From an uncultured Paracoccaceae bacterium (GTDB lineage Bacteria > Pseudomonadota > Alphaproteobacteria > Rhodobacterales > Rhodobacteraceae): a stretch of DNA of 64,000 nt. Of this stretch, positions 49,262 through 57,842 are shown in pieces; the stretch's first letter is position 1; each line of letters starts with the position of its first letter. Below the pieces are notes generated by a model. It ran no database searches. It was not told the origin of the DNA and saw only the letters and a program-made list of their open reading frames with translations. Where the stretch lies: the NCBI GenBank assembly GCA_947495795.1, contig CANMAI010000010.1, positions 124,001-188,000 of the forward strand. The letters run 5' to 3'. Both the position numbers and the translations under genes were made by a program.

Positions 49262-50293
49262 GTGGAGCGGCTCTCTGTGTTTGAGACGCTCTACTGCCAT
49301 ATCGGTTCTCACAAAACCGCAACAACCTCTATCCAGCGTTCTCTGCTGGCCAGCCCATCCGTGCTTTCGGATGCGGGCTACTGGTTCGTGGCCGAGCGGG
49401 CGCATGTGCTGACGCATTTTGCGGCAAATCCTGCGCGTATCCACCCCGATATGGTGCGGCGGCGCGGGCGGGAGGAGGTGGACCGGCTTGGGCTTGCGGC
49501 GGTGGCGGGAATGGAGGCTGCGGCGGAGAGTTCTGCCGTGCAGCATGCCATTTTCAGTACCGAGGAGGCTTTGTTTCTGAGCGCTGCCGAGGTTGCGGAA
49601 ATGGCGGTGTTCTTCAAGCGACTGAGCCGCAGGGTTGTGATAATTTACTATGTTCGTCATCCACTTAGCCGGTTGCCATCGGTGCTGACTGAAGCTGTCA
49701 AATCCGCCGGTGGGCGGTTGGGCATGGGGCTTGAGCGGATGGTTGAGGATTACCGATCCGTGCTGGCACCATGGATTGCGAGCTTCGGGAATGAGGCGCT
49801 GGATGTGCGCTCGTTTGTGCCTGACACCATGCCGGAAGGAAGCCCGGTTTGCGATTTCTGCCATGCGATTGAGGCACCCTCTCTCTATCCGAAGCTGGAT
49901 GTGGTGCGGGAGAATGACGGGCTTTCGGCGGCAGCTGTGATGATCAAGAGCGCCTTGAATGGCACGGGAGCGGTGCAGGGGCATGACAAGGCTCTGGTGG
50001 ATTTGCTGGCGGAGATCGAGGGCCCTAAGCTGGGGCTTTCTGCGGCGGATATCGCGCCTTTACGGCCTCGGATCGAGGAGAATCTGGCTTATCTGGAAGC
50101 GACTTTCGGGATTACTTTACCCGAGCCTGAGTTGCGGCCGGTGGAAATGAATCGGAATATTATCTTTGATGATCAGGCGCTTGCATCAATCGGGAAGGCC
50201 CTTCTGGGTTCCGTTGAGGAGACGCGGGAGTTGCGCAAGCGCTTCTGGGCGCTGAAGCAAGCGCACAAGCGGCTGAAGGATCGATCAGGCTGA
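49262..50293 (+). CDS. Sulfotransferase-like P-loop protein
   Basis: A 343-residue protein that starts 12 bases after atpC with GTG. The N-terminal YCHIGSHKTATTSIQ is a modified PAPS-binding P-loop, and IYYVRHPLSRLPSVL matches the 3'-phosphate segment (R-x-P-L/x-S-R) of sulfotransferases. The remaining sequence has low similarity to characterised enzymes. It may modify an extracellular polysaccharide or glycan; with the earlier sulfotransferase it makes two such genes in this window. Confidence 0.75.
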   Translation: MERLSVFETLYCHIGSHKTATTSIQRSLLASPSVLSDAGYWFVAERAHVLTHFAANPARIHPDMVRRRGREEVDRLGLAAVAGMEAAAESSAVQHAIFSTEEALFLSAAEVAEMAVFFKRLSRRVVIIYYVRHPLSRLPSVLTEAVKSAGGRLGMGLERMVEDYRSVLAPWIASFGNEALDVRSFVPDTMPEGSPVCDFCHAIEAPSLYPKLDVVRENDGLSAAAVMIKSALNGTGAVQGHDKALVDLLAEIEGPKLGLSAADIAPLRPRIEENLAYLEATFGITLPEPELRPVEMNRNIIFDDQALASIGKALLGSVEETRELRKRFWALKQAHKRLKDRSG

Positions 50294-50305
50294 TACTACC
50301 GGCCT

Positions 50306-51319
50306 TCAGGCGGCGGGGTAGGCAGCCTCGTAGATCGGGGCGAGGGTGGAGAGATCGAAGAGGGATGAGACGGAGGTGCCGTTTGCGATGTTCTGGATCG
50401 CCTGCGCAAAGATCGGTGCCGTTGGAATGATGCGGATGTTCTTGGTGGCGCGGACGGCGGGGGTGGGCTCAATACTGTCTGTGATGACCAGAGATTTCAT
50501 CGCCGAACTTGAGATCCGCTCCACCGCCGGGCCGGAGAGGACGCCGTGGCTGATATAGGCGTGCACTTCCTTGGCGCCCGTTTCCTTCAACAATTCCGCG
50601 GCCTTACAGAGTGTACCCGCAGTATCGACCATATCGTCGATCACGATGCAGGTGCGGCCCTCCACCTCGCCGATCACGTTCATCGCGGCAGCCTCTCCGG
50701 GGGCTGCGCGGCGCTTGTCCACGATGGCGAGATCTGCGCCGATACGCTCTGCGAGTTCGCGTGCGCGGGCCACGCCGCCGACATCGGGAGAGACGACAGT
50801 GATTTCCTTCAAGTTATTGAAATTATGCTGGATATCGAGCGCAAAGACAGGTGCTGCATAGAGGTTATCCACCGGGATATCGAAGAAACCCTGGATCTGG
50901 GCGGCGTGGAGATCCAGGGTCAGCACGCGTTCTATGCCTGACTGGGTGATCAGATTGGCCACCAGCTTGGCGCTGATCGGTGTACGGGCCTTGGTTCGGC
51001 GATCTTGCCTTGCGTAGCCGAAATAGGGGATCACGGCGGTGATGCGGGCGGCAGATGAGCGGCGGAGCGCATCGGAAATGATGAGCAATTCCATGAGGTT
51101 ATCGTTGGCGGGATTGGAGGTGGACTGTATGATGAACATATCCTCGCCGCGCACATTCTCGAACACTTCAACGAAGATCTCGGCATCGTTGAACCGCTCG
51201 ACGCGGGCGTTGCAAAGCTGAACCTTCTCGCCCCTGTGGAAACTCATGCGGCGGGCCACCGATTCCGCGAGCACCATGTTGGAATTGCCGGAGATCAGCT
51301 TGGGTTGCTTTGCGTTCAT
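50306..51319 (-). CDS. prs: Ribose-phosphate pyrophosphokinase
   Basis: Makes PRPP from ribose 5-phosphate and ATP. The 337-residue protein has [22 protein letters not shown] near the N-terminus (seen as FNDAEIFVE), the flag region YFGYARQDR, the histidine-containing [19 protein letters not shown] and the PRPP loop [21 protein letters not shown] 51319 is spaced correctly from AGAGGAC; the adjacent ATG three bases upstream is the alternative. PRPP supplied here is used by PncB, HisG and purine enzymes. Confidence 0.96.
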   Translation of the reverse strand: MNAKQPKLISGNSNMVLAESVARRMSFHRGEKVQLCNARVERFNDAEIFVEVFENVRGEDMFIIQSTSNPANDNLMELLIISDALRRSSAARITAVIPYFGYARQDRRTKARTPISAKLVANLITQSGIERVLTLDLHAAQIQGFFDIPVDNLYAAPVFALDIQHNFNNLKEITVVSPDVGGVARARELAERIGADLAIVDKRRAAPGEAAAMNVIGEVEGRTCIVIDDMVDTAGTLCKAAELLKETGAKEVHAYISHGVLSGPAVERISSSAMKSLVITDSIEPTPAVRATKNIRIIPTAPIFAQAIQNIANGTSVSSLFDLSTLAPIYEAAYPAA

Positions 51320-51405
51320 CATCTGTCCTCTGAAACCGCCCACCACGTGCGCGTTCGCTTAGCATTGTGCGCCGCACTTGCATAGGGGCAGGGAGGGGAT
51401 TTGGA

Positions 51406-51435
51406 GAATATGGATTTGGTACGGGTTTGGTAATG
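51406..51435. promoter_or_regulatory. Conserved upstream element, copy B, upstream of prs
   Basis: The stretch ending GGTACGGGTTTGGTAATG matches the element at 11301-11332 at 24 of 30 positions. It lies about 90-115 bases upstream of prs on the minus strand. Same orientation relative to the gene as copy A. Confidence 0.45.
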
Positions 51436-51500
51436 TTTAGGGAGTGCAAAATTCCCGGGATCTGGGTGTTTTGTCGATTTTCGGGGCGGGGCGAGGTGGT

Positions 51501-51538
51501 GGTAATGGATTTCGTTACCTGAGAGGTAATGGATTTCG
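51501..51538. repeat. Tandem 14-base direct repeat
   Basis: GGTAATGGATTTCG occurs at 51501-51514 and again at 51525-51538, ten bases apart. The second copy is followed by AATTGAGGGAGG. It lies between prs and the AraC-type gene and may be a regulatory or recombination remnant. Confidence 0.5.
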
Positions 51539-51553
51539 AATTGAGGGAGGAAT

Positions 51554-51571
51554 GGTGGGTTAACACCCACC
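51554..51571. terminator. GGTGGGT/ACCCACC hairpin after the AraC-type gene
   Basis: GGTGGGT (51554-51560) pairs with ACCCACC (51565-51571) around TAAC. On the minus strand it is 31 bases after the AraC-type stop and carries the GTAGGGTGGGT pattern that I remember as a dispersed intergenic repeat in alphaproteobacteria. Can serve as terminator. Confidence 0.5.
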
Positions 51572-51602
51572 CTACGACTTCATGGCTGGAGGCTGCGTTG
51601 GC

Positions 51603-52325
51603 TTACGCGGCCCGGCCCGTGGGGCTGGTGCCGTAAGCGCGGCGGTAGGCGCGGGCGAGCGCTTCGGACGAGCCGTAAGCGTAGCGGCGGGCGACAGTAT
51701 CGACGCGGGTGCCCTGCTCCAGATCGCGCCGCGCGAGAGTGAGGCGCCAGTGGCGGAGATAGGCGGCGGGAGGCTGGCCCACGGCTTGCGCAAACCGTTC
51801 TGCAAAGCGGCTGGGAGAGAGGCCTGCGATTGTGGCGAGATCGGCATTTTGCCACGCGCGGCCCGGGGCCTCGTGAAGCGCTGTGATCGCACGGGAGATT
51901 TGCGGGTCGGCGAGGCCGCCGAGAAGGCCGGGGCTGGCGGCGCCATTCTCGATGAGGCTGCGCAGGACGCGGACGACGAGCACCTCTGCCAGACGGTTGA
52001 GGACGGAGGCGGAACCGCAGCGCTTGGCGGCGGCCTCTGCCAGAAGAAGGCGGACGACGGCTTCTGCCTCCTGGTCTTCTGCTACGGGGTAGCGGATCTC
52101 TTTCGGCAGGGCGGCGAAGAGGGGGTTTTGCGCACCTCCCCATGAAATTTCGGCGCTGAAGAGGATGGTGGTGGTGGCAGGTGCTGCGGTGCGGGGTGTA
52201 ATGAGGATGCAGCCGGGCTGGTCTGTGGCCTCCGCGATAATGTGGAAATTCGCGTCTTCCTCCGATGTTGGGCGGACGGAAAGCGAGAAGGCCCGCAGGA
52301 GGGCGGAGAGACGATCTTGTTCCAT
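51603..52325 (-). CDS. AraC family transcriptional regulator with cupin-type N-terminus
   Basis: A 240-residue regulator. The C-terminal 95 residues form the double helix-turn-helix: DLATIAGLSPSRFAERFAQAVGQPPAAYLRHWRL and GSSEALARAYRRAYGTSP. The N-terminal part (ANFHIIAEATDQPGCILI, PLFAALPKEIRYP) fits the AraC cupin_6 type. ATG 52325 gives MEQDRLSALL, as in relatives; longer upstream codons are not supported. It is divergent from the peroxiredoxin-like gene, 91 bases away, and probably controls it. Confidence 0.9.
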   Translation of the reverse strand: MEQDRLSALLRAFSLSVRPTSEEDANFHIIAEATDQPGCILITPRTAAPATTTILFSAEISWGGAQNPLFAALPKEIRYPVAEDQEAEAVVRLLLAEAAAKRCGSASVLNRLAEVLVVRVLRSLIENGAASPGLLGGLADPQISRAITALHEAPGRAWQNADLATIAGLSPSRFAERFAQAVGQPPAAYLRHWRLTLARRDLEQGTRVDTVARRYAYGSSEALARAYRRAYGTSPTGRAA

Positions 52326-52416
52326 GTATCGGAGCCTTGATCTGATAATTCGGATTTTTCGGTGCCTTCCTAGCATTAGGATGTTCCTGACTTCAACGCT
52401 CCAAAAGGATATTCCG

Positions 52417-52953
52417 ATGCTCATTCCCCGCAAGACGACCCCCGATTTCTCTCTGCCACTGGTGGGCGGCGGCACATTCACGCTTTCCGAGGAAAGCTCT
52501 GAGCGGGGAACGGTGATCTGCTTTTACCGGGGGCTGCATTGCCCGATCTGTGCGAAGTACCTCACGGAGTTCGAGGCGCGGGTGGCGGATTTTGCCGAGC
52601 GCGGGGTGACGACGATTGCCGTGAGCTCCGACGGTGAGGAGCGGGCGGCGGCGATGGCCGAGAAGATTGATGCGAAGGGGTTGCGGTTTGCCTATGATCT
52701 GAGCCTTGCGGGCGCGCGGGAGTGGGGGCTTTACATCTCGGAGGGGCGCGGGCTGACCTCCATCAATATCGAGGAGCCTGCGAAGTTCTCTGAGCCCGGG
52801 CTCTTCATGGTAACGCCGGAGCGCGCGCTCTATTATGGCTCCGTGCAGACGATGCCGTTTGTGCGGCCGCATTTCTCGGAGCTTGTGGGTGCGCTCGATT
52901 TCGCGATTGCGAAAAACTATCCGGCGCGGGGTGAGTATACCGGGGCGGTGTGA
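52417..52953 (+). CDS. Peroxiredoxin-like family protein
   Basis: A 178-residue thioredoxin-fold protein. The core is YRGLHCPICAKYL with a CPIC active site, preceded by FSLPLVGGGTFTLSE, which matches AhpC/TSA-like proteins. The second half includes KFSEPGLFMVTPERALYYGSVQTMPFVRP (short pieces cited) conserved in the group. It probably reduces peroxides or disulfides. ATG 52417 follows AAAAGGA. Divergent AraC regulator suggests inducible expression. Confidence 0.88.
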   Translation: MLIPRKTTPDFSLPLVGGGTFTLSEESSERGTVICFYRGLHCPICAKYLTEFEARVADFAERGVTTIAVSSDGEERAAAMAEKIDAKGLRFAYDLSLAGAREWGLYISEGRGLTSINIEEPAKFSEPGLFMVTPERALYYGSVQTMPFVRPHFSELVGALDFAIAKNYPARGEYTGAV

Positions 52954-52989
52954 TAGAGGATTTTGGGAGAGCGGATTTGGAGGGCTGAC

Positions 52990-53580
52990 ATGGCCGAGAT
53001 TGACTACTATTTCACGACGATTTCCCCCTTCAGTTACCTTGCAGGGCTGGGGCTGGAAGAGATTGCGGCGAAGCATGGGGCCAAGGTGAATTACAAGCCA
53101 TTCAACCTGATGGAGCTGGGCAAGGAAACGGGCTTTGTGCCGCCGAAGGACAGGCACCCGAGCCGACAGAAATATCGGCTGCAGGAGTTGCGGCGGATTG
53201 CGGATCATGCGGGCCTGCCGATCACTCTGCAGCCAGCCTTCTGGCCTGCGAATCCGGTGCCTTCGTGCAGTGCCATCATCACGGCGGCAGCGGCGGGCAG
53301 TGGCGATATCGGGGCGCTGGTGCATGGGCTTATGCGGGCGTGCTGGGCTGAGGAGAAGGACATCGGCGATGAGGACGTTGTGCGGGACTGCCTGAGTGCG
53401 GCGGGCTGTGACCCGGAGATGGCGAGCAGCGGGATGCTGACGGCTGTGGAGACGTTCGGGCGCTTTACCGATGAAGCACGGGAGGCCGGGGTGTTTGGTG
53501 CGCCCACTTATGTGGTGGGCGAAGAGGTGTTCTGGGGGCAGGACAGGCTGGCGTATCTCGACAGGTATCTCGGAGCCTGA
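52990..53580 (+). CDS. 2-hydroxychromene-2-carboxylate isomerase (DsbA-fold, GST kappa-like)
   Basis: A 196-residue DsbA-fold protein. The usual CxxC is replaced by SPFSYLAG after DYYFTTIS, the active-site serine pattern of HCCA isomerase/GST kappa. GAPTYVVGEEVFWGQDRLAYLD near the C-terminus is the cis-proline region with the family signature. It probably uses glutathione to isomerise an aromatic intermediate or another electrophile. Follows the peroxiredoxin-like gene by 36 bases. Confidence 0.88.
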   Translation: MAEIDYYFTTISPFSYLAGLGLEEIAAKHGAKVNYKPFNLMELGKETGFVPPKDRHPSRQKYRLQELRRIADHAGLPITLQPAFWPANPVPSCSAIITAAAAGSGDIGALVHGLMRACWAEEKDIGDEDVVRDCLSAAGCDPEMASSGMLTAVETFGRFTDEAREAGVFGAPTYVVGEEVFWGQDRLAYLDRYLGA

Positions 53581-53585
53581 GGCCC

Positions 53586-54389
53586 ATGCTGATACGTGGA
53601 TTGCATGTGGAGCGTGCGGGTGATCCTGCGGGGGCGCCTGTGCTCTTTCTGCATGCGGCGCTTGGCTCTGCGCGGATGTGGAGCCCTGTATGGAACCATT
53701 TGCAGAACTATGCGCTTTCCGGCCCGGATTTACCGGGGCATGGGCGCACGCGTTACGATGAGGGCCGGGACTTTCAGACGCAGGCGCTGGAGGATGCACT
53801 TTCTTGTGTGGAGCGCGGGCCGGTGCATCTGGTTGGGCATTCCTTCGGCGCAACGGTGGCGCTGCGTATGGCGCTGGAGCATCCGGGCAAGGTGCGCAGC
53901 CTCACCCTGATCGAGCCGGTATACTTCGTGTTGCTGCATGACGCGGGTGAGCCGATGTTCAAGCGGCATTTGCGCGAGATGAGTGATTTTGATGCTGCGT
54001 TCGAGACGGATGATATGGAAACGGCTGCCCGGATTTTTCTGGATATGTGGGGGGAGCGGCCTTTTGAGGCGTTGCCAAAGGCAAAGCAGAAGGAAATGGC
54101 CGGGATGATGCCGCTGATCCGGGCGACGGAGCCTGCGATCCTGAAGCCCGAGACAAAGGAGCGGGTACGGCTGGATGATCTGGAGCAACTGGCTTGCCCC
54201 TTGCAGCTGATTATGGGTGGGGAGACACAGCCGGTGATCCGGCGGATCCAGCGGGTGATTATCGGCAAGGTGCCGGATGCTAAGGCCGGGCAGATCGGGG
54301 AGGCGGGGCATATGGTGCCGTTGACCCATCCCGGCAAGGTGGCGCTGCGCCTCCGCAGCTTCTGGAAGGAGCATTCGGCGCGGGGGTGA
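53586..54389 (+). CDS. Alpha/beta hydrolase
   Basis: A 267-residue alpha/beta hydrolase fold protein. Oxyanion region HAALGSARMW, nucleophile elbow VGHSFGATVAL (Ser in GHSFG), a catalytic aspartate/glutamate candidate after PLQLIMGGET, and the catalytic histidine in GEAGHMVPLTHP complete a triad. Substrate unknown. It starts five bases after the isomerase stop, so the three genes (peroxiredoxin, isomerase, hydrolase) form a short operon. Confidence 0.88.
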   Translation: MLIRGLHVERAGDPAGAPVLFLHAALGSARMWSPVWNHLQNYALSGPDLPGHGRTRYDEGRDFQTQALEDALSCVERGPVHLVGHSFGATVALRMALEHPGKVRSLTLIEPVYFVLLHDAGEPMFKRHLREMSDFDAAFETDDMETAARIFLDMWGERPFEALPKAKQKEMAGMMPLIRATEPAILKPETKERVRLDDLEQLACPLQLIMGGETQPVIRRIQRVIIGKVPDAKAGQIGEAGHMVPLTHPGKVALRLRSFWKEHSARG

Positions 54390-54424
54390 GAGAGGGCTTT
54401 CGTGCGCTGCACTCGGGAAACCTG

Positions 54425-54727
54425 CTATTTGCAGCGGTAGAGCCGGACGGGCTTGGCGGATCCGCGTGCAATCAATCCTTTTGCCTCAAGATCGAGCTGG
54501 ACCGCCTTGAGCCACCAGCCCGCCTTTTCCCCGCCCGGGAATACCTCTTCCGGGAGGTTCAGGAGAAGGGCTGCCTTTGCCGCTGCCACAGTGATGCCCG
54601 GCGGTGTGGTGGGCAGAACCGGCAACAGCGCTTCCCGCATTGCCGTGTATTTGGTACGATCCACCCGCTCTGTCCGATGCGGGGAGGTGATGCTCTCAAT
54701 CTCGATTTTGTCGGCTGCATCAGACAT
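54425..54727 (-). CDS. DUF6958-like small protein
   Basis: A 100-residue soluble protein with TPPGITVAAAKAALLLNLPEEVFPGGEKAGWW in its centre (cited in pieces PGITVAAAKAAL and GGEKAGWWLKAV) and VRLYRCK at the end, a winged-helix-like pattern. I associate this pattern with DUF6958, which is a tentative name. It overlaps the GFA-like gene upstream by 8 bases. Function unknown. Confidence 0.68.
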   Translation of the reverse strand: MSDAADKIEIESITSPHRTERVDRTKYTAMREALLPVLPTTPPGITVAAAKAALLLNLPEEVFPGGEKAGWWLKAVQLDLEAKGLIARGSAKPVRLYRCK

Positions 54728-55253
54728 TCAGTTCTCCTTCCACTTTGATCTTTGGATTGCGAAACCCCATTCGGGCCCATGCGCCGAAAAGGCGGGCGTA
54801 GAACGCGAGGGAATGCTGCTTTAGGTTAGGGACATCATCGGGCAGGTCTTCATGGCCTTCAAAATCGCATGTCATCGTGCGCATTTCCAATGAGGGGCGC
54901 GCGCCTTCTGGCCAGAGATGCGCGTAGAGGCTGAGCCAGTGCCCGCCCTTCATCTCGAGGAACACCGGCGTGTTGCAGCATGTGGCGATCACGCGGCGGG
55001 TGCCTGCATCGGGTGACAAACGGAATTCCTTCAGCCGATCCATACCGGTGAGAAAGCGCAGGCGATCCTTGCGGTGCATGACAAAGGGGGTGCCCGCTTT
55101 ATCCGGAAGCCGGAATGTGTCGGGCAGGGAATTCAGAACGGCTGCGGCCTTCCGGCAACTGCTGCACAGGCACTCCACCGTTGCAATATGAGGGCCGTCG
55201 ATCTGGAGGGTTACGCTTGCGCATCTGCATGCCACCGTTTCTTGCCGGGCCAT
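54720..55253 (-). CDS. GFA-like/DUF6151 zinc-binding protein
   Basis: A 177-residue protein with a zinc-binding Cys pattern: CRCASVTLQ at residues 9-17 and CLCSSCRKAAAV at 30-41, then CCNTPVFLEMKGG. These pairs match the GFA-type (glutathione-dependent formaldehyde-activating) fold, here in the DUF6151 branch. The role is unknown. ATG 55253 is used because an upstream in-frame codon overlaps the TetR operator. Divergent from the TetR gene. Confidence 0.8.
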   Translation of the reverse strand: MARQETVACRCASVTLQIDGPHIATVECLCSSCRKAAAVLNSLPDTFRLPDKAGTPFVMHRKDRLRFLTGMDRLKEFRLSPDAGTRRVIATCCNTPVFLEMKGGHWLSLYAHLWPEGARPSLEMRTMTCDFEGHEDLPDDVPNLKQHSLAFYARLFGAWARMGFRNPKIKVEGELNV

Positions 55254-55282
55254 TATTCTATCCTCCAATCCCTATTAATTAG

Positions 55283-55297
55283 ACTGTACCGTCCAGT
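55283..55297. promoter_or_regulatory. Candidate TetR operator
   Basis: ACTG-TACCGTC-CAGT, a 15-base partial palindrome with ACTG/CAGT arms, lies in the short region between the divergent GFA-like and TetR genes. TetR-type proteins bind such palindromes; overlap with an ATTAATT -10-like sequence is consistent with repression. Confidence 0.5.
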
Positions 55298-55354
55298 TTG
55301 ATCTGTCAAGAAGGCGTGCTAAGGTTGTTCCTCAGATCGGGCAAGGGCCAGAGA

Positions 55355-55999
55355 ATGTCGAATGGAGCTGCCACACGCGTCCGCCGAAGCCGGGAGAAGA
55401 TACTGGGTGCGGCGGAGCACGTCTTTTTGCGGAACGGGTTTCTGGGGGCGAGCATGGATACAGTTGCGGAAAACGCGGGTGTCTCCAAGCAGACCGTTTA
55501 TGCGCATTTCGGATCGAAGGAGGCCTTGTTTATCGAGGTTGTCGAGGAAATGACGGGAGGTGCCGCACGGGAGATTGGGGAGGATGTGGAGGAGGTTCTG
55601 GATGACCGGCCGGTGGCGGATTACCTGATCGACGTGGCGGTGGATCAGCTAACTGTCGTTCTGACACCACGGCTCATGCAACTGCGCCGGATGGTGATCG
55701 GGGAGGTTGAGAGGTTCCCCGCATTGGGACGATCCCTTTACGTGAACGGGCCGATACGCTCTATCAACAGGCTGACGCGGGCGTTTGAGCATTATACACG
55801 AATTGGCCAGCTTGAGACGCCTGACCCGGTGGTGGCAGCAACACAGTTCAACTGGATCGTGATGGGCGCTCCGACAAACGCTGCCATGTTTCTGGGCGAT
55901 GAGGGGATACCGGGCGAATATGCGCTGCGTGCGCATGCAGGTGAGAGTGTTCGGATCTTTCTGTGTGCCTATGCTCAGGGATGCAAGGCTGGCGGCTGA
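55355..55999 (+). CDS. TetR/AcrR family transcriptional regulator
   Basis: A 214-residue repressor. The N-terminal helix-turn-helix reads ILGAAEHVFLRNGFLGASMDTVAENAGVSKQTVYAHFGSKEALF (key segment VSKQTVYAHFGSKE). The C-terminal ligand domain (about residues 70-210) with PVADYLIDVAVDQL and LRRMVIGEVERFPALG resembles the AefR-like TetR_C group. ATG 55355 with an AGGGCCAGAGA upstream. Divergent target is the GFA-like/DUF6958 pair; the operator-like palindrome lies between. Confidence 0.9.
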   Translation: MSNGAATRVRRSREKILGAAEHVFLRNGFLGASMDTVAENAGVSKQTVYAHFGSKEALFIEVVEEMTGGAAREIGEDVEEVLDDRPVADYLIDVAVDQLTVVLTPRLMQLRRMVIGEVERFPALGRSLYVNGPIRSINRLTRAFEHYTRIGQLETPDPVVAATQFNWIVMGAPTNAAMFLGDEGIPGEYALRAHAGESVRIFLCAYAQGCKAGG

Positions 56000-56104
56000 T
56001 CTTCGCGGTGCGGGCTATCTCCAGCAAAGCACGGGGTTTTTTGTGGTAGCCGGGGCTGCTGACGTTTTGCTTCTGTTCTGGGGCGAGTTAGAGCAGGGCG
56101 CGCC

Positions 56105-57163
56105 TCAGGCTGCCGATTTCACCACAGAGACCATCTTGTCCACCTCTTCTTCTGTGGTGGACCAGCTGCACATAAGGCGTGCTGTCAGGATCTCTTCGTC
56201 CGGGCCGTCGAGGGATTGATCGAAGGGCCAGAAGTAGTATTTTGCGCCTGCTTCCTGTGCCGCGCGGTGGGCGATGCGCGGGAAGCCAGCGAAGACGCCG
56301 TTGCCTTGCGTGGGATGCATCAGCCGCGCTGTTGGCATCTGCATCAGCCCGCGGGAGAGCTGGGCTGCGCGGGCGTTCGAATCGGCGGCGAGCTTCAGCC
56401 AGAGATCATCCTTCAGATAGGCCTGCATCTGGGCAGAAAGGTAGCGGTGCTTGGAAAAGAGATGCGCCCCCCGCTTGCGCCGCAGTTCCAGTTCCCACGC
56501 CTTGGCGGGATCGAAGAGGATGATCGCCTCAACCCCCATCAGACCGTTCTTGGTGCCGCCAAAGGAGACAGCATCGATGCCTGCCTTCCAGGTCATCTCG
56601 GCGGGTGTGCAGCCAAGGGCTACCAGCGCGTTGGTAAAGCGCGCGCCATCGAGATGCGTGGGGCAGTTGTGGGCATGGGCGAGCTCTGTGAGGGCCCTGA
56701 TTTCATCCAGCGTGTAGAGCGTGCCGGCCTCTGTGGTGTTGGTGATCGAAAGCGCCCCTTTCTGCACGTTGTGCACCCCGGCCCGGGCAGTGTAACCGAG
56801 CGCATCGCGGAAGCTTTGCGGATCGATCTTGGCATCCGGGCCTTCGAGCAGGGTGAGCTTCGCGCCGCCGGTATAGAATTCTGGCGCGGCGCATTCATCC
56901 TCTTCCACATGGGAATTGCGGTGACAGTAGACGGTGGCCCAGGGCGGGCAGAGGCAGGCGAGTGCCAGCGCATTGGCGGCCGTGCCAGTGGCCACGAGAT
57001 AGACGGCGGCATCGGGCGCTTCGAACACGTCACGGATTTGCGCGGTGACGGCTTCCATAATTGGATCGGCACCGTAGGACGCGGTGTAGCCCTCATTTGC
57101 GCGGGTCAGTGCCTCGAGCACCGAGGGGTGGGCGGGGGCCGCGTTATCGGATGTGAACCACAT
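56105..57163 (-). CDS. ltaE: Low-specificity L-threonine aldolase
   Basis: PLP enzyme of 352 residues that splits L-threonine or allo-threonine into glycine and acetaldehyde. Motifs: FTSDNAAPAHPSVLEAL, YLVATGTAANALAL, HLDGARFTNALVALG with the substrate aspartate, and the PLP-lysine in SFGGTKNGLMG. Length fits the family. Its ATG adjoins the YcgN stop (they share one base), so both are on one transcript. Confidence 0.93.
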   Translation of the reverse strand: MWFTSDNAAPAHPSVLEALTRANEGYTASYGADPIMEAVTAQIRDVFEAPDAAVYLVATGTAANALALACLCPPWATVYCHRNSHVEEDECAAPEFYTGGAKLTLLEGPDAKIDPQSFRDALGYTARAGVHNVQKGALSITNTTEAGTLYTLDEIRALTELAHAHNCPTHLDGARFTNALVALGCTPAEMTWKAGIDAVSFGGTKNGLMGVEAIILFDPAKAWELELRRKRGAHLFSKHRYLSAQMQAYLKDDLWLKLAADSNARAAQLSRGLMQMPTARLMHPTQGNGVFAGFPRIAHRAAQEAGAKYYFWPFDQSLDGPDEEILTARLMCSWSTTEEEVDKMVSVVKSAA

Positions 57164-57621
57164 TATTCCAGTCCTTCCACGATATAGTCTTCCAGATCGT
57201 TTTCATGCACATGATCTTCCGGCACCATGCGGCCCGCAAGGGAAATGCCCGCCTTGTGAACGCTTGTGGGATCGCCAGAGACAAGGGGATGCCAGGGTTC
57301 CAGCGGCTTGCCTTCGGCCAGCAGCCTGTAGGCGCAGGTGCGCGGCATCCAGTAGCTGATCCGTTCCAGCGCGGCCATATCGACGATCACGCAATCGGGC
57401 ACCTTGGCTTTGCGGTTGGGGTAATCGGTGCAGCGGCAGGTATCGGTGTTGAGAAGTTTGCAGGCGATATTGGTGTATTCCACCTCTGCTGTATCCTCAT
57501 CTTCGAGCTTGAGAAGGCAGCATTTGCCACAGCCATCGCAGAGCGCTTCCCATTCGGGCTGCGTCATCTCGCTCATCGGCGTTGTTTCCCAGAATTTGGG
57601 GCGGAGATCGGACGTGCTCAT
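57163..57621 (-). CDS. YcgN family cysteine-cluster protein
   Basis: A 152-residue protein with the cysteine cluster LCDGCGKCCLLKLED and ACKLLNTDTCRCTDYPNR, the pattern of YcgN/YkgJ proteins that probably bind zinc or an iron-sulfur cluster. The middle IVDMAALERISYWMPRTCAYRLLAEGK is also conserved. Function unknown; such proteins are widespread in proteobacteria. Start at MSTSDLRPKFW. Confidence 0.88.
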   Translation of the reverse strand: MSTSDLRPKFWETTPMSEMTQPEWEALCDGCGKCCLLKLEDEDTAEVEYTNIACKLLNTDTCRCTDYPNRKAKVPDCVIVDMAALERISYWMPRTCAYRLLAEGKPLEPWHPLVSGDPTSVHKAGISLAGRMVPEDHVHENDLEDYIVEGLE

Positions 57622-57802
57622 CGGCTCAGCTTTAAGCCATCTCAGCGGGAAGGGAAGGGGCGGAAAGGGTAAATGCCGAGTTAATGGCCTACCAGAGTAT
57701 TAAGGTATTAAGTTGAGGTTTATGAACGCAAGAGAAGCGTTAACTATCATTGTTATCCAGTTATAAAGCCCCTCCTGTTTATTAATGACCCCGGTGGTGA
57801 AG

Positions 57803-57822
57803 AGACGAATGGGTGTTCGTCT
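57803..57822 (+). terminator. Terminator-like hairpin in the leader of the RTX-type gene
   Basis: AGACGAA (57803-57809) pairs with TTCGTCT (57816-57822), 7 bp with a TGGGTG loop, followed by TTTAAATA. It lies 20 bases before the ATG of the secreted RTX-type gene and just before its GGGGTGA ribosome-binding site. It could attenuate transcription or protect the RNA. Confidence 0.5.
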
Positions 57823-57842
57823 TTTAAATATTGGGGTGATTT

